DNA of 64,000 bases from Coraliomargarita algicola (GTDB lineage: Bacteria; Verrucomicrobiota; Verrucomicrobiia; Opitutales; Coraliomargaritaceae): NCBI RefSeq assembly GCF_033878955.1, contig NZ_CP138858.1, positions 930,001 to 994,000 of the forward strand, written 5' to 3'. Positions within the stretch are counted from its first letter, which is position 1; each line of letters begins with the position of its first letter. Positions 26,203-35,249 of the stretch are shown here, piece after piece. The translations under genes were made by a program, and so were the position numbers. The notes below the pieces were generated by a model. That model had not been told where the DNA came from. It worked only from the letters and a program-made list of their open reading frames with translations, and ran no database searches.

Positions 26203-27189
26203 ATGAGAACAGGAAAAGATTTAATATTAGCAACTCGGGAATTCGCCCAAGACAACTCTGCCCAAAGCTGGTCGGCCATCTTTTCAACCGCCGCACTCAT
26301 GCTGCTGGCCATGCTCGCCACGGTCTTACTTCCGAGCGTTTTACTGCAGCTGCCGGCCTCCATCCTACTCGGGCTGCTCATGGTGCGCATGTTCGTGATC
26401 TATCACGACCACCAGCATCATGCAATCTTACCACGCTCCAAGCTGGCCAAGGTTTTGATGCGCTACTGGGGCATTTTTGCAATGACCCCCAGCTGCATCT
26501 GGCAGCACTCTCACAACCATCACCACAACCATAATTCCAAACTTCGCAGCACACACATCGGCTCCTATCCGGTGATGACTACGGCGCGCTATAAAAACTC
26601 CTCCAAACAGGAGCGCAGGAAGTACCTAATGATGCGCCATCCCATCACAATCCTGTTTGGATACTTTACAGTGTTCATCCTGGGCATGTGCATCGTCCCC
26701 ATGCTGGAGAACATTAAATCCAATAAAGATTCTCTATTTGCACTGATCATTCACGCTCTACTCTACACAGTAGTCACAGTCGCTCTAGGCTGGCAAGTGA
26801 CTCTGTTGACACTATTCATCCCCTTCTTTATCGCCAGCGCACTAGGCTCCTACCTGTTCTACGCACAGCACAACTTCCCAATGGTCATCTTCCGGGAAAA
26901 AGAAGGCTGGTCCTACGAAGGCGCCGCGCTCGACTCCTCCAGCTACTGCAAGATGGGCCCCTTCATGAATTACATGACAGGCAATATCGGCTATCACCAC
27001 ATTCACCACTTGAATGCAAAGATCCCCTTTTATCGCCTGCCGGAAGTCTACGCGAAACTCCCCGAACTACAAACGCCTCGCGTCACCAGCTTACACCCCA
27101 AGGAGGTCCTTCGCTGCCTAAGCCTCAAGGTTTGGGACGTAGAGCAACAAAGACTGCTACCACTCAAGGAAGCATTCGCCAGCCACTAA
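26203..27189 (+). CDS. Membrane fatty-acid desaturase
   Basis: 328 residues from ATG 26203; an upstream TTG at 26170 would add 11 residues. It shows the three histidine boxes of membrane di-iron desaturases: HDHQHH, HSHNHHH and HHIHH, with hydrophobic segments between them (MLLAMLATVLL, LFGYFTVFILG, LLTLFIPFFIASAL). It introduces double bonds into acyl chains in the membrane. The regioselectivity cannot be read. It converges with the citramalate synthase gene, 3 bp between stops. Confidence 0.88.
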   Translation: MRTGKDLILATREFAQDNSAQSWSAIFSTAALMLLAMLATVLLPSVLLQLPASILLGLLMVRMFVIYHDHQHHAILPRSKLAKVLMRYWGIFAMTPSCIWQHSHNHHHNHNSKLRSTHIGSYPVMTTARYKNSSKQERRKYLMMRHPITILFGYFTVFILGMCIVPMLENIKSNKDSLFALIIHALLYTVVTVALGWQVTLLTLFIPFFIASALGSYLFYAQHNFPMVIFREKEGWSYEGAALDSSSYCKMGPFMNYMTGNIGYHHIHHLNAKIPFYRLPEVYAKLPELQTPRVTSLHPKEVLRCLSLKVWDVEQQRLLPLKEAFASH

Positions 27190-27192
27190 AGC

Positions 27193-28776
27193 TTAAGCCT
27201 GCTTTTCTGATTCAAGCAGTATCTTATATTCGACGGAGTCGACCAATGCCTCCCAAGTCGCTTCGATGATATTATCACTGGCACCGACCGTGCCCCAGAT
27301 TTCTTTACCATCTGTCGACTCAATTTGCACCCGTATGATTGCATCTGCGCCATGCTGACTATCAAGAATGCGCACCTTAAAATCGATCAATTCGACTTCC
27401 ATAATCTCTGGAAATGCAGGTGCGATCGCTTTACGCAGCGCATCATCCAACGCGCCAACAGGCCCACTCGCCTCGGCTACGGTATGATGCACTTCATCGC
27501 CAATTTTCACCTTCACGGTCGCCTCAGATACCGTCCGCTTCAAAGAAGTCTGATGCCCCACCATCACGCGATAGCCGATCAGTTCAAATTCATCCTTTTT
27601 CCCCTTCAGAAAACGATTTAGCAGCAATTTAAAAGAAGCATCCGCCGCCTCATAACCGTAACCACGAAACTCAAGCTCTTTGAGCTCAGCTAGAAAGTCC
27701 TTCAACTCTGGAGAACGCGCGTCCAGATCCACACCAATCTCCTTGGCCTTCATCATCACACTGCTACGCCCTGACATATCAGAGACTAAGACTCGCGTGC
27801 GATTCCCCACCAACTCAGGCTCGATGTGTTCGTAGCTGTGTTTCACCTTAGCTGCGGCATCCGCATGCACTCCGCCCTTGTGAGCAAACGCAGCCGGCCC
27901 AACAAAGGGCGCCGAATTATCTGATGCACGATTGGCCATCTCATCCACAAAAAGCGATAGATCCCGCAACTTACTGAGGTTCGGGGCGCAATTGAGTTCT
28001 TGCCCCATCTTTAGGATCAGATTCGGCATAATCGTCGTCAGATTGCCATTACCATTGCGCTCGCCGACACCGTTGATCGTGCCTTGAACCAGCACTGCGC
28101 CCGCTTCGACACCCGCGAGTGACACCGCCACTCCCAGACCAGAATCATTATGACAGTGCACACCGACAGCCGTCCCCGGGAAGTGCGCAACAACCTGGCT
28201 GACAATATCCTGCACTTCCGAAACAAGTTTGCCGCCATTAGTATCACAGAGCGTGAGATTGATCGCCCCGCCCCGCTTAGCGGCCTCCAGAGTTTTCAAT
28301 GCATATTCGGGGTTATCACAAAAACCGTCAAAAAAGTGTTCCGCATCATAAATCACTTCACGACCACTCTCCGTCAGGAAGCGAACCGAGTCTTCAATCA
28401 TCTTGAGGTTCTCCTCCGCAGTGGTGCGCAGAATCTCAACAACATGCAGCAGCCAAGTCTTACCAAAAATCGTGACAACCGGCGTCTTCGCATCCAAAAG
28501 CAGTTGCAACTGTGGATCTTCCTCCGCCCGCAGGCTCGCCCGCCGTGTGGAGCCGAAGGCAGCAATTTTAGCATGTTTGAGCGTAAGCTTCTGAGCTTCC
28601 TCAAAGAAAGCCATATCGCGCGGATTCGAGCCCGGCCATCCGCCCTCAATATAATCAATACCAAACTGATCCAGCTTCTCAGCGACTCGGATCTTTCCAG
28701 CCACAGTAAAAGAAACACCCTCGCCCTGTGTGCCGTCGCGGAGTGTGGTATCGTATATTTTAATCGCTTGTGTCAT
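27193..28776 (-). CDS. cimA: Citramalate synthase (2-isopropylmalate synthase family)
   Basis: 527 residues from ATG 28776; a longer in-frame start at 28857 adds a stretch unlike the family. The HMGL-type catalytic barrel starts with IYDTTLRDGTQGEG, continues with DYIEGGWPGSNP, GVHCHNDSGL (metal-binding His-x-His), GTINGVGERNGN, and ends with a LeuA-type allosteric dimer domain (VKVKIGDEVHHTVAE, RVQIES). This pattern fits the CimA subgroup that condenses pyruvate and acetyl-CoA for isoleucine synthesis, more than true LeuA or homocitrate synthase. Confidence 0.85.
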   Translation of the reverse strand: MTQAIKIYDTTLRDGTQGEGVSFTVAGKIRVAEKLDQFGIDYIEGGWPGSNPRDMAFFEEAQKLTLKHAKIAAFGSTRRASLRAEEDPQLQLLLDAKTPVVTIFGKTWLLHVVEILRTTAEENLKMIEDSVRFLTESGREVIYDAEHFFDGFCDNPEYALKTLEAAKRGGAINLTLCDTNGGKLVSEVQDIVSQVVAHFPGTAVGVHCHNDSGLGVAVSLAGVEAGAVLVQGTINGVGERNGNGNLTTIMPNLILKMGQELNCAPNLSKLRDLSLFVDEMANRASDNSAPFVGPAAFAHKGGVHADAAAKVKHSYEHIEPELVGNRTRVLVSDMSGRSSVMMKAKEIGVDLDARSPELKDFLAELKELEFRGYGYEAADASFKLLLNRFLKGKKDEFELIGYRVMVGHQTSLKRTVSEATVKVKIGDEVHHTVAEASGPVGALDDALRKAIAPAFPEIMEVELIDFKVRILDSQHGADAIIRVQIESTDGKEIWGTVGASDNIIEATWEALVDSVEYKILLESEKQA

Positions 28777-29043
28777 AATGCTAGCAGAATTGGAAAGCGG
28801 AGAAAAACAATGACTCCAGGCAAGCGGCGCAAACCAAAAAATTGAATGCTTCACCACCTAGGGTGCGACTGCATCGTATATCCCGCCGCTCAAGCAGCTC
28901 AGCCCCGCGGCCATTCACATCCCCCGAGAAGCGTAGTCAGAAAACAGATGCCATAGATCAGCTCTGAATATCAATTAGTTATAGCACTTTCTGCATCGCC
29001 CCAATGGCGCATGCCACAATTTCCAGAACTAACTAATTTAAAG

Positions 29044-29117
29044 TGGCAGGCTCACAGGGATTTGAACCCCGACAAACGGTACCAAAAACCGTTGTGCTAC
29101 CATTACACCATGAGCCT
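29044..29117 (-). tRNA. tRNA-Gln (UUG), copy 2
   Basis: 74 nt including the encoded CCA. The acceptor stem AGGCTCA pairs with TGAGCCT, discriminator G. The anticodon stem ACGGT/ACCGT encloses TTTTGGT, so the anticodon is TTG. The T arm is CGGGG-TTCAAAT-CCCTG. It is identical in sequence to the copy at 29209-29282. Confidence 0.95.
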
Positions 29118-29170
29118 AATGAAAAATAAACTAATATAAGAACAATGCGTAAGCAATGGCTTCGCAAATC

Positions 29171-29201
29171 AAAAAAAAGCGCTCCGCCGAAACGAAGCGT
29201 T
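29171..29201 (-). terminator. Intrinsic terminator between the two tRNA-Gln genes
   Basis: On the minus strand GCTTCG pairs with CGGAGC across a 6-nt loop, and the stem is followed by eight T residues. It lies directly after the upstream tRNA copy, so the downstream copy may depend on read-through or on its own promoter. Confidence 0.65.
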
Positions 29202-29208
29202 AAAAGAG

Positions 29209-29282
29209 TGGCAGGCTCACAGGGATTTGAACCCCGACAAACGGTACCAAAAACCGTTGTGCTACCATTACACCATGAGCCT
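29209..29282 (-). tRNA. tRNA-Gln (UUG), copy 1
   Basis: 74 nt with encoded CCA, same stems and TTG anticodon as the copy at 29044-29117. The two genes are 91 bp apart in the same direction and their 74 bases are identical, which suggests a recent or gene-converted duplication. Confidence 0.95.
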
Positions 29283-29295
29283 AATGAAGATCGGG

Positions 29296-29323
29296 AGAGT
29301 AGAAATCATCCTGCCCTCGTCAA
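29296..29323 (-). promoter_or_regulatory. Candidate promoter of the tRNA-Gln pair
   Basis: On the minus strand TTGACG, a 16-bp spacer and TACTCT lie 14 bp before the tRNA. The -35 is good and the -10 is weak. Confidence 0.4.
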
Positions 29324-29448
29324 GCACTCTGTTCATTTTTTTTAAGACAGTTTCTGAAGCCATAAAATGGACTTGATGTTGACCTATGAATGACAAGGCC
29401 AGAATCTACACAAAACTTCAAAACTAGGCGGCAAGTGCCTAATTTATC

Positions 29449-30069
29449 ATGAATACGACGATTTTACTCATTCTCACACCATTTATTACGGCCGGTATCG
29501 GCTGGCTGACCAATTGGGTAGCCATCCAGATGCTCTTCCACCCGCGGGTGCCCATGCGCATCTTTTTCTGGAAATGGCAGGGCCTCATTCCACGCCGTCA
29601 GCAACAACTCGCTGAAGAATCGGCCGAAATCATTGAACGCGAGATTCTGCAGCAACACATGATTCTAAACGAAATTCGAAAAATCGAACTCGGGCCCTAC
29701 TTAGAAGAGGCAGCCCATAAAGTGGTCTGGCATCGCATCGGACCGCAACTCAAAGCCATTCCTCTACTAGGCAGCTTTATAAATGACGGCACACTCGCCA
29801 AATTCGAAGTCATCGCCGCAGCCTCCATGAAGGAAGAAGCCGGCCCTCTGATTGAAAAAGTGGCCACCCAGTTCGAATCCTCGGTCAATCTAAAACAAAT
29901 GATCGAAGATAATATCGCGGCCTTCGATCTCGACCGACTGGAAAGCATCGTCAATCAAGTTGCCAAACGCGAGTTCAAAACCATCGAACGTCTCGGTGCG
30001 GTGCTAGGCTTTTTCATCGGCTGTATTCAAGTCCTACTCTATTGGGCGACGGGAGCAGTCCAGTTCTAG
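29449..30069 (+). CDS. DUF445 membrane protein
   Basis: 206 residues. An N-terminal hydrophobic helix (ILLILTPFITAGIGWLTNW) leads into the DUF445 signature WVAIQMLFHPR, followed by a helical middle and a C-terminal membrane helix (LGAVLGFFIGCIQVLLYW). Family members are inner-membrane proteins of unknown function. It stands 60 bp before ispG on the same strand, and the two may be co-transcribed. Confidence 0.85.
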   Translation: MNTTILLILTPFITAGIGWLTNWVAIQMLFHPRVPMRIFFWKWQGLIPRRQQQLAEESAEIIEREILQQHMILNEIRKIELGPYLEEAAHKVVWHRIGPQLKAIPLLGSFINDGTLAKFEVIAAASMKEEAGPLIEKVATQFESSVNLKQMIEDNIAAFDLDRLESIVNQVAKREFKTIERLGAVLGFFIGCIQVLLYWATGAVQF

Positions 30070-30129
30070 AACCACCTATTTCTTCTATGTGATCGCGGCC
30101 ACACGCATCCACTAGGAAACTATTCAATC

Positions 30130-32184
30130 ATGACCATGATCGACACCTCTAAACTTCTTTATTGCGACTCTCGCTATCAAGCCAAGCGCCGTCATTCACG
30201 CGTAATGAACGTCGGTGGCATACAAATTGGCGGCGACCAGCCAATCCGAGTGCAATCGATGACCACCACCAACACCCAGGACGTGGATGCCACGGTCGCC
30301 CAAACACTCGCATTGGCGGAAGCTGGCTGCGAAATTGTACGCATTACAGCCCCCAATAAACAAGCGGCCGCCGCTCTCGGCGAAATTTCCAAAAAATTAC
30401 GGGCCGCCAAATGCGACGTCCCCCTAGTCGCCGACATCCACTTCCTGCCAGCCGCCGCGATGGAAGCTGCCAAGCACGTCGAAAAGGTGCGTATCAATCC
30501 TGGCAACTATGCCGACAAAAAGAAATTTGCGGTGCTCGAATACACCGACGCCGCCTATCAGGAAGAATTGGAGCGCCTATACGAGTCTTTTAGCCCCATC
30601 GTGTTGCGCTGCAAGGAACTCGGCCGCGCCATGCGTATCGGCACCAATCATGGCTCCCTCTCCGACCGACTGATGAATCGCTACGGCGACTCGCCGCTAG
30701 GCATGGTCGAGAGTGCGCTGGAATTTATTCGTATCGCGGAAAGCCACAATTACTACGACATCTGCCTCTCCATGAAGTCCAGCAACCCGAAGGTCATGAT
30801 CGAAGCATACCGCCTGGCGGTCGCCCGCATGAACCAAGAAGGCATGAACTACCCACTCCACCTAGGCGTCACCGAAGCGGGTGACGGCGAAGACGCCCGG
30901 GTCAAAAGCGCCATCGGAATTGGCACACTGCTCAACGACGGCCTGGGCGATACGATTCGCGTCTCGTTAACCGAAGACCCGATCTACGAAGTGCCTGTGG
31001 CCCGCGACCTAGCCGAAAAAGCGATGTCACTCTGGCAAGAACAGGCCGACCGTCCGCTCCCTGAATTAACCAAAGATCGCATCGACCCCTTCGACTTTCG
31101 CAAGCGCGCCACGCGTCCGATTACACTCAGCGAACAATGCACACTCGGCGGAGAGTCCGTGCCCGCAGTTGTCGTTAAAACACAACACCGCATCAGCGAA
31201 ATCACAGACATCGTGCAAGATGTCTGTCGCACCCAGACAAAGCTCAAAGATAGCAAACTCGAATGTCTACAGCTCAGTATTCAAACACCTGAGGATTTTC
31301 AGCATTTCAGCGCCATCCACGAAGCCCTCCACAGCGTCGTACAAGCTTTCGTGCTGGAGCTCTCAGACGCCATCGACATTGAACACCTGCAAGAATTCAA
31401 ATGGCCGCACGGCCTATCAGGCACCATCTTACTACAAAAGATCGCTCGTGAAGATGCCTTTTACGCCGCCAATCTCTTACAATTTTGCCGTGATCAGAGT
31501 TTTATCTTCGCCCTCGATACCAGCGCCGAAGCCTTACGCGAAGAAATTGCGGCACAACTGAAGCCCATGGGCAGCGAAGCCCTCATCCTCACCAGCAGTT
31601 TGCCCGCGGAGGACATACACCCCGTCGGTAGCTATCGCGCCCTGGTTGAAGCGGCCGAAGGCTGCGTGCCCGACGCTCCGATCTGGCTACGCAATACGCT
31701 CTATAATACTCTCGCCCCCAAAGACTACTATTCAGATCGCCTGCTGGAGAGTAGCCTATTTACCGGCGCCCTACTTTGCGACGGTATCGGCGACATGGTC
31801 AGCATCGAAACAGAGCCACTACTAGAAAAAGGCACCACCCTCGCCTATAACATTTTACAAGGGGCTCGCGCACGCATCAGTAAGACAGAATTCGTCGCCT
31901 GCCCCAGTTGCGGCCGCACATTATTCGATCTACAAAGTGTCACTCAAAAAATCCGCGCCCGCACCGATCACTTAAAAGGCGTAACCATCGCAATCATGGG
32001 CTGCATCGTCAATGGCCCTGGCGAAATGGCCGATGCAGACTTTGGCTATGTCGGCGGCGCTCCCTCCAAGATCAACCTCTACGTAGGTAAAGAGTGCGTT
32101 AAATATAACGTGCCCGCAAGCGAAGCACTCGACCGGCTCATCGACCTGATCAAAGAGCACGGCAAGTGGGTCGAACCGACCTAA
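30130..32184 (+). CDS. ispG: 4-hydroxy-3-methylbut-2-en-1-yl diphosphate synthase, long three-domain form
   Basis: 684 residues, against about 370 for the E. coli enzyme. The N-terminal TIM barrel starts with GGIQIGGDQPIRVQSMTTT, the C-terminal domain binds the 4Fe-4S cluster through Cys591, Cys594 and Cys625 with Glu632 (CPSCGRT, MGCIVNGPGE). An insertion of about 270 residues sits between them (roughly residues 310-580), as in plant, chlamydial and Bacteroidetes IspG. The enzyme performs the penultimate step of the non-mevalonate isoprenoid pathway. ATG at 30130 or 30136 are both possible. Confidence 0.95.
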   Translation: MTMIDTSKLLYCDSRYQAKRRHSRVMNVGGIQIGGDQPIRVQSMTTTNTQDVDATVAQTLALAEAGCEIVRITAPNKQAAAALGEISKKLRAAKCDVPLVADIHFLPAAAMEAAKHVEKVRINPGNYADKKKFAVLEYTDAAYQEELERLYESFSPIVLRCKELGRAMRIGTNHGSLSDRLMNRYGDSPLGMVESALEFIRIAESHNYYDICLSMKSSNPKVMIEAYRLAVARMNQEGMNYPLHLGVTEAGDGEDARVKSAIGIGTLLNDGLGDTIRVSLTEDPIYEVPVARDLAEKAMSLWQEQADRPLPELTKDRIDPFDFRKRATRPITLSEQCTLGGESVPAVVVKTQHRISEITDIVQDVCRTQTKLKDSKLECLQLSIQTPEDFQHFSAIHEALHSVVQAFVLELSDAIDIEHLQEFKWPHGLSGTILLQKIAREDAFYAANLLQFCRDQSFIFALDTSAEALREEIAAQLKPMGSEALILTSSLPAEDIHPVGSYRALVEAAEGCVPDAPIWLRNTLYNTLAPKDYYSDRLLESSLFTGALLCDGIGDMVSIETEPLLEKGTTLAYNILQGARARISKTEFVACPSCGRTLFDLQSVTQKIRARTDHLKGVTIAIMGCIVNGPGEMADADFGYVGGAPSKINLYVGKECVKYNVPASEALDRLIDLIKEHGKWVEPT

Positions 32185-32200
32185 TCAAACGTACCCAATT

Positions 32201-33334
32201 ATGCCATACACAGAATTCATCAATTTCGGCATCGCCGCCGCTCCAGTTCAAGCCACGGCCACGGCGACACAGTGGGATGTGATCGTGCTCATTGGATCAA
32301 TTCTCTTGGCTTTAGGGTTTTCTTTTCTGTGTTCCATCGCCGAAGCCGTCTTACTCAGCGTCACGCCCTCCTACATCGAAAGCCTGCGCTCCAAGCAACC
32401 ACGCCGCGCACAACGCCTGCGAAAACTCAAACTTGAAAACGTGGACCGCTCCTTAGCGGCCATTCTCACACTCAACACCATTGCCCACACCGTCGGAGCC
32501 ATCCTCTCTGGAGCCAAAGCGACAGTGGTGTTCGGCAGCGCCTGGTTCGGCTTATTTTCAGCGATCATGACCTTGATGATCCTCTTCTTATCCGAGATCG
32601 TGCCCAAAACGCTGGGCGCGCTGTATTGGAAGCAACTAGTCAAGCCCACGGCTCTTTTTGTCGAAAGCCTCATCTGGCTACTCTACCCCGTCGTATGGCT
32701 CTCCGAGCATCTGACTCAGTTCATATCCGGCGGCAAAAAGGGGCATGCCTTCAGTCGCGACGAACTCATCTCCATGACACGTATCGGCGAGGCGTCAGGC
32801 AACATGCCCAAAAGTGAATCCCGCATTCTAAAAAACCTATTCCGCCTGGAGACGCTTACCGCACAAGACATTATGACACCTCGCACGGTCATTGCCGCCA
32901 TGCCGGAAAGCGATAGACTCGCGCAAGCCCTTGGAACAGTCACAGAGCAACCCTTCTCACGTATCCCCATCTACAAAGAGGATAAAGATCATATCAGCGG
33001 CTTCGTACTTCGAGACGACGTCCTCATGGCCAATGCACGTGGCCAAGATTCCGGCACACTCGACCAAATCCGTCGCGACATATTGAAAGTGCAAGACTCT
33101 GTATCACTAAGCGAGCTCTTCGACCTATTTCTACAAGCGCGCGCCCACATCGCGATGGTGCTCGACGAATACGGAGGTAGCAAGGGCTTAGTCACACTCG
33201 AAGATCTCGTCGAAACTCTAATCGGCATTGAGATCATCGATGAAACAGATGATGTCGTCGACATGCGTGCCTTGGCCCGCAAACGTTGGCAAAAACGCGC
33301 CCAAGCCATGGGCCTGTCAACCGACGAACACTAA
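32201..33334 (+). CDS. CNNM/CorC family protein (DUF21 plus CBS pair)
   Basis: 377 residues with a DUF21 membrane region of three to four helices (VIVLIGSILLALGFSF, AIMTLMILFLSEIVPKTLG), followed by two CBS domains (TAQDIMTPRT, FSRIPIYKED, DEYGGSKGLVTLEDLVE). The C-terminal CorC/HlyC domain present in longer members is absent. Relatives are linked to magnesium or cobalt efflux. It starts 16 bp after ispG. Its last 4 bp overlap the end of the opposite-strand gene at 33331. Confidence 0.88.
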   Translation: MPYTEFINFGIAAAPVQATATATQWDVIVLIGSILLALGFSFLCSIAEAVLLSVTPSYIESLRSKQPRRAQRLRKLKLENVDRSLAAILTLNTIAHTVGAILSGAKATVVFGSAWFGLFSAIMTLMILFLSEIVPKTLGALYWKQLVKPTALFVESLIWLLYPVVWLSEHLTQFISGGKKGHAFSRDELISMTRIGEASGNMPKSESRILKNLFRLETLTAQDIMTPRTVIAAMPESDRLAQALGTVTEQPFSRIPIYKEDKDHISGFVLRDDVLMANARGQDSGTLDQIRRDILKVQDSVSLSELFDLFLQARAHIAMVLDEYGGSKGLVTLEDLVETLIGIEIIDETDDVVDMRALARKRWQKRAQAMGLSTDEH

Positions 33335-33816
33335 AGACCTCCCAGAGCCACCACCTCGCGTATCAGCCAATCCCCCTCCTGCTTTTTCCAGTAGATTTGA
33401 TATCGAACCGTGTCACGCAGCACCTCCTGCCCATCTAGCAACACACGACAGTTCGCAGTCACGCGCGACTTGGCCTCGGGATAATTTTCACTGATATCGA
33501 CCTCGTGCTTCAAAATAGAAACATTCGCCGTATTCACCTGACTCCAAGCAGCTAAAAAAGCGCGTCCCAAGGCATCCGCTCCTTTAGGAAAAGAGCGCCC
33601 CGTGAGGTATTCGATCTTGGCATCCGAGGTCAAGACAGCCGTCAACTGGCGACTTCGCCCCATCGCCTCCAAAGTAGAAACCGCGCCATCCTTTTCGACC
33701 AGATCCACGACTTGCTTCAACTGCTGACGAATTGCACGCGCCTCCCAATCCACCTGCAAATAGAAGTAGCCGCACACGAGGAGCAGTAAAGCTGCGAGGA
33801 TGGCACTAGTTTTCAA
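33331..33816 (-). CDS. Secreted or membrane-anchored NTF2-like protein
   Basis: 161 residues with an N-terminal hydrophobic helix (AILAALLLLVCGYFYL) that may be an uncleaved anchor. The rest has the helix-then-sheet pattern of SnoaL/NTF2-like domains (AFLAAWSQV, KHEVDIS, SRVTANCRVLLDG, TVRYQIYWKKQ). Function is unknown. It starts 14 bp after the stop of the porin gene and may be its downstream partner; its stop overlaps the CNNM gene. Confidence 0.65.
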   Translation of the reverse strand: MKTSAILAALLLLVCGYFYLQVDWEARAIRQQLKQVVDLVEKDGAVSTLEAMGRSRQLTAVLTSDAKIEYLTGRSFPKGADALGRAFLAAWSQVNTANVSILKHEVDISENYPEAKSRVTANCRVLLDGQEVLRDTVRYQIYWKKQEGDWLIREVVALGGL

Positions 33817-33830
33817 CTTTGATCGCCCCC

Positions 33831-35060
33831 TTAGTATTTAAAGTTCAGTTCAAAAGTGAACATTTCTTTGTCCACCGCACCAGCATTGCCCACACCACCG
33901 TCACTCTCGTAATCACCATACTTGGCAAGCAGAGAGACGTATTGATTGATCCGATACGAAGCGACCAAGTCAATCTCCTTACCGCCATCCTGTCCAGCCG
34001 CGCCCGACGACTCAGAGTCGAACCAGTGATAGATGACCTTAACTGGAATGCCATTCCCGATCGGCAGCGTATAGCCTGCATAGAGGTAAAGATCCTCTAG
34101 CCCATTAGCAAAGCCTCCCGTCGGCAACAGCGCGTCTGCGAAACCATTAAACTTGTGCACGGTGGCAAGAGGCGTGCGAAACTCAGCCTGCATAATTTCA
34201 AAGCCCCCACCCAGTGTGACAGCCTCGATCTGAGTCGACACATCGGCCGCATAATAGGCAGCATCATAATCCTTGCTAGAGGCTCCGGCATCCGTCTGCT
34301 CGGCAAGGCTCGCGGCATAGGTAATGGGCAACTCATCCAACATTACGGTGCCAGTCACACGCAGCCCCAAGGTTTCGTTGGATGCGTCGGCATTGCTTGC
34401 TTCATCGCCGTCAATATCATAATAAAACGCAGTCGCGACAAACGCTTTTGAAAAACGATAAGCGACATTCAATCCATATGCCTTAAGCTCATTATGCAGC
34501 CCATTCACACTGTGCTGCTCAGCGAGGTAAAATGGTTTCACAGAAAGCTTCTCGATGCCTGAATACTCCGCTGTAACGGCATCAAATGTTTGAATATTCT
34601 GGCGCCAGCCGACATGACCAATAAAGCGGTGGTCATCGAGCGCATAGATCTGACGTCCCAACTTGATGTGACCGTACTCGGCATCTTGATACTGCAACCA
34701 GAGTTGATTAAGATCCGTGCCATCCCCCGCTTCGTCGAGGGGATGAATATCGTTCACCTGCCCGCCCACACGTGTCACAGTTTCCCCCTCAATCATAGCA
34801 GTAAAACCGCTCAAGTTCGGCGTTGTGTAGCCATAGCGTAGGCGCAAGGAGTGACCGTCGCGATCGTTTGCAGGCACAGCATTCTGCAAGTCAAACGATT
34901 CATAACGCAAACGCGCATCGAGGTTAAATTTACCGGGCACGGCAGATTCGAGTTTGTAAAAAGTCGTATCTAAAAAAGATTCGGCTGTATTGGCAACGAC
35001 GCCAGTGACACTCGTAGCCAGCATGAAAGCAAGCGAGGTGGTTTGATATACGGATTTCAT
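33831..35060 (-). CDS. Outer-membrane beta-barrel porin, alginate-export-like
   Basis: 409 residues from the ATG at 35060, where a signal peptide begins (MKSVYQTTSLAFMLATS); the longer in-frame start at 35147 gives a poor leader and is rejected. The body is alternating amphipathic strands with short turns, and it ends with an aromatic-rich strand (FTFELNFKY), typical for outer-membrane insertion. Features such as RLRYESFDLQN and KLGRQIYALDDHRFIG resemble the alginate-export/OprD-like porin group. It probably passes small solutes; the substrate is unknown. Confidence 0.75.
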   Translation of the reverse strand: MKSVYQTTSLAFMLATSVTGVVANTAESFLDTTFYKLESAVPGKFNLDARLRYESFDLQNAVPANDRDGHSLRLRYGYTTPNLSGFTAMIEGETVTRVGGQVNDIHPLDEAGDGTDLNQLWLQYQDAEYGHIKLGRQIYALDDHRFIGHVGWRQNIQTFDAVTAEYSGIEKLSVKPFYLAEQHSVNGLHNELKAYGLNVAYRFSKAFVATAFYYDIDGDEASNADASNETLGLRVTGTVMLDELPITYAASLAEQTDAGASSKDYDAAYYAADVSTQIEAVTLGGGFEIMQAEFRTPLATVHKFNGFADALLPTGGFANGLEDLYLYAGYTLPIGNGIPVKVIYHWFDSESSGAAGQDGGKEIDLVASYRINQYVSLLAKYGDYESDGGVGNAGAVDKEMFTFELNFKY

Positions 35061-35249
35061 TTTTGGATTATTTGGTTTGGAAATGTGTGGAATCACACCC
35101 CCACATACGCACCAGCTATCATGCCAAAATTTAATAAGAACACGCATTGAACATGAGCATAATTCATATCTCTTGTGAATAAAACTAACGCGTCAATTAA
35201 TCTAGTTTCGCACGTTCACGGCGAAAAAACCACAGCAAAGCATGTAGAC

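Noticed and set aside
28150..28845. Plus-strand reading frame of 231 codons
   Set aside because: Antisense to citramalate synthase; no recognisable motif.
29044..29448. tRNA-Gln genes as integration site of a mobile island
   Set aside because: No integrase, no repeated tRNA fragment further away, and housekeeping genes on both sides.
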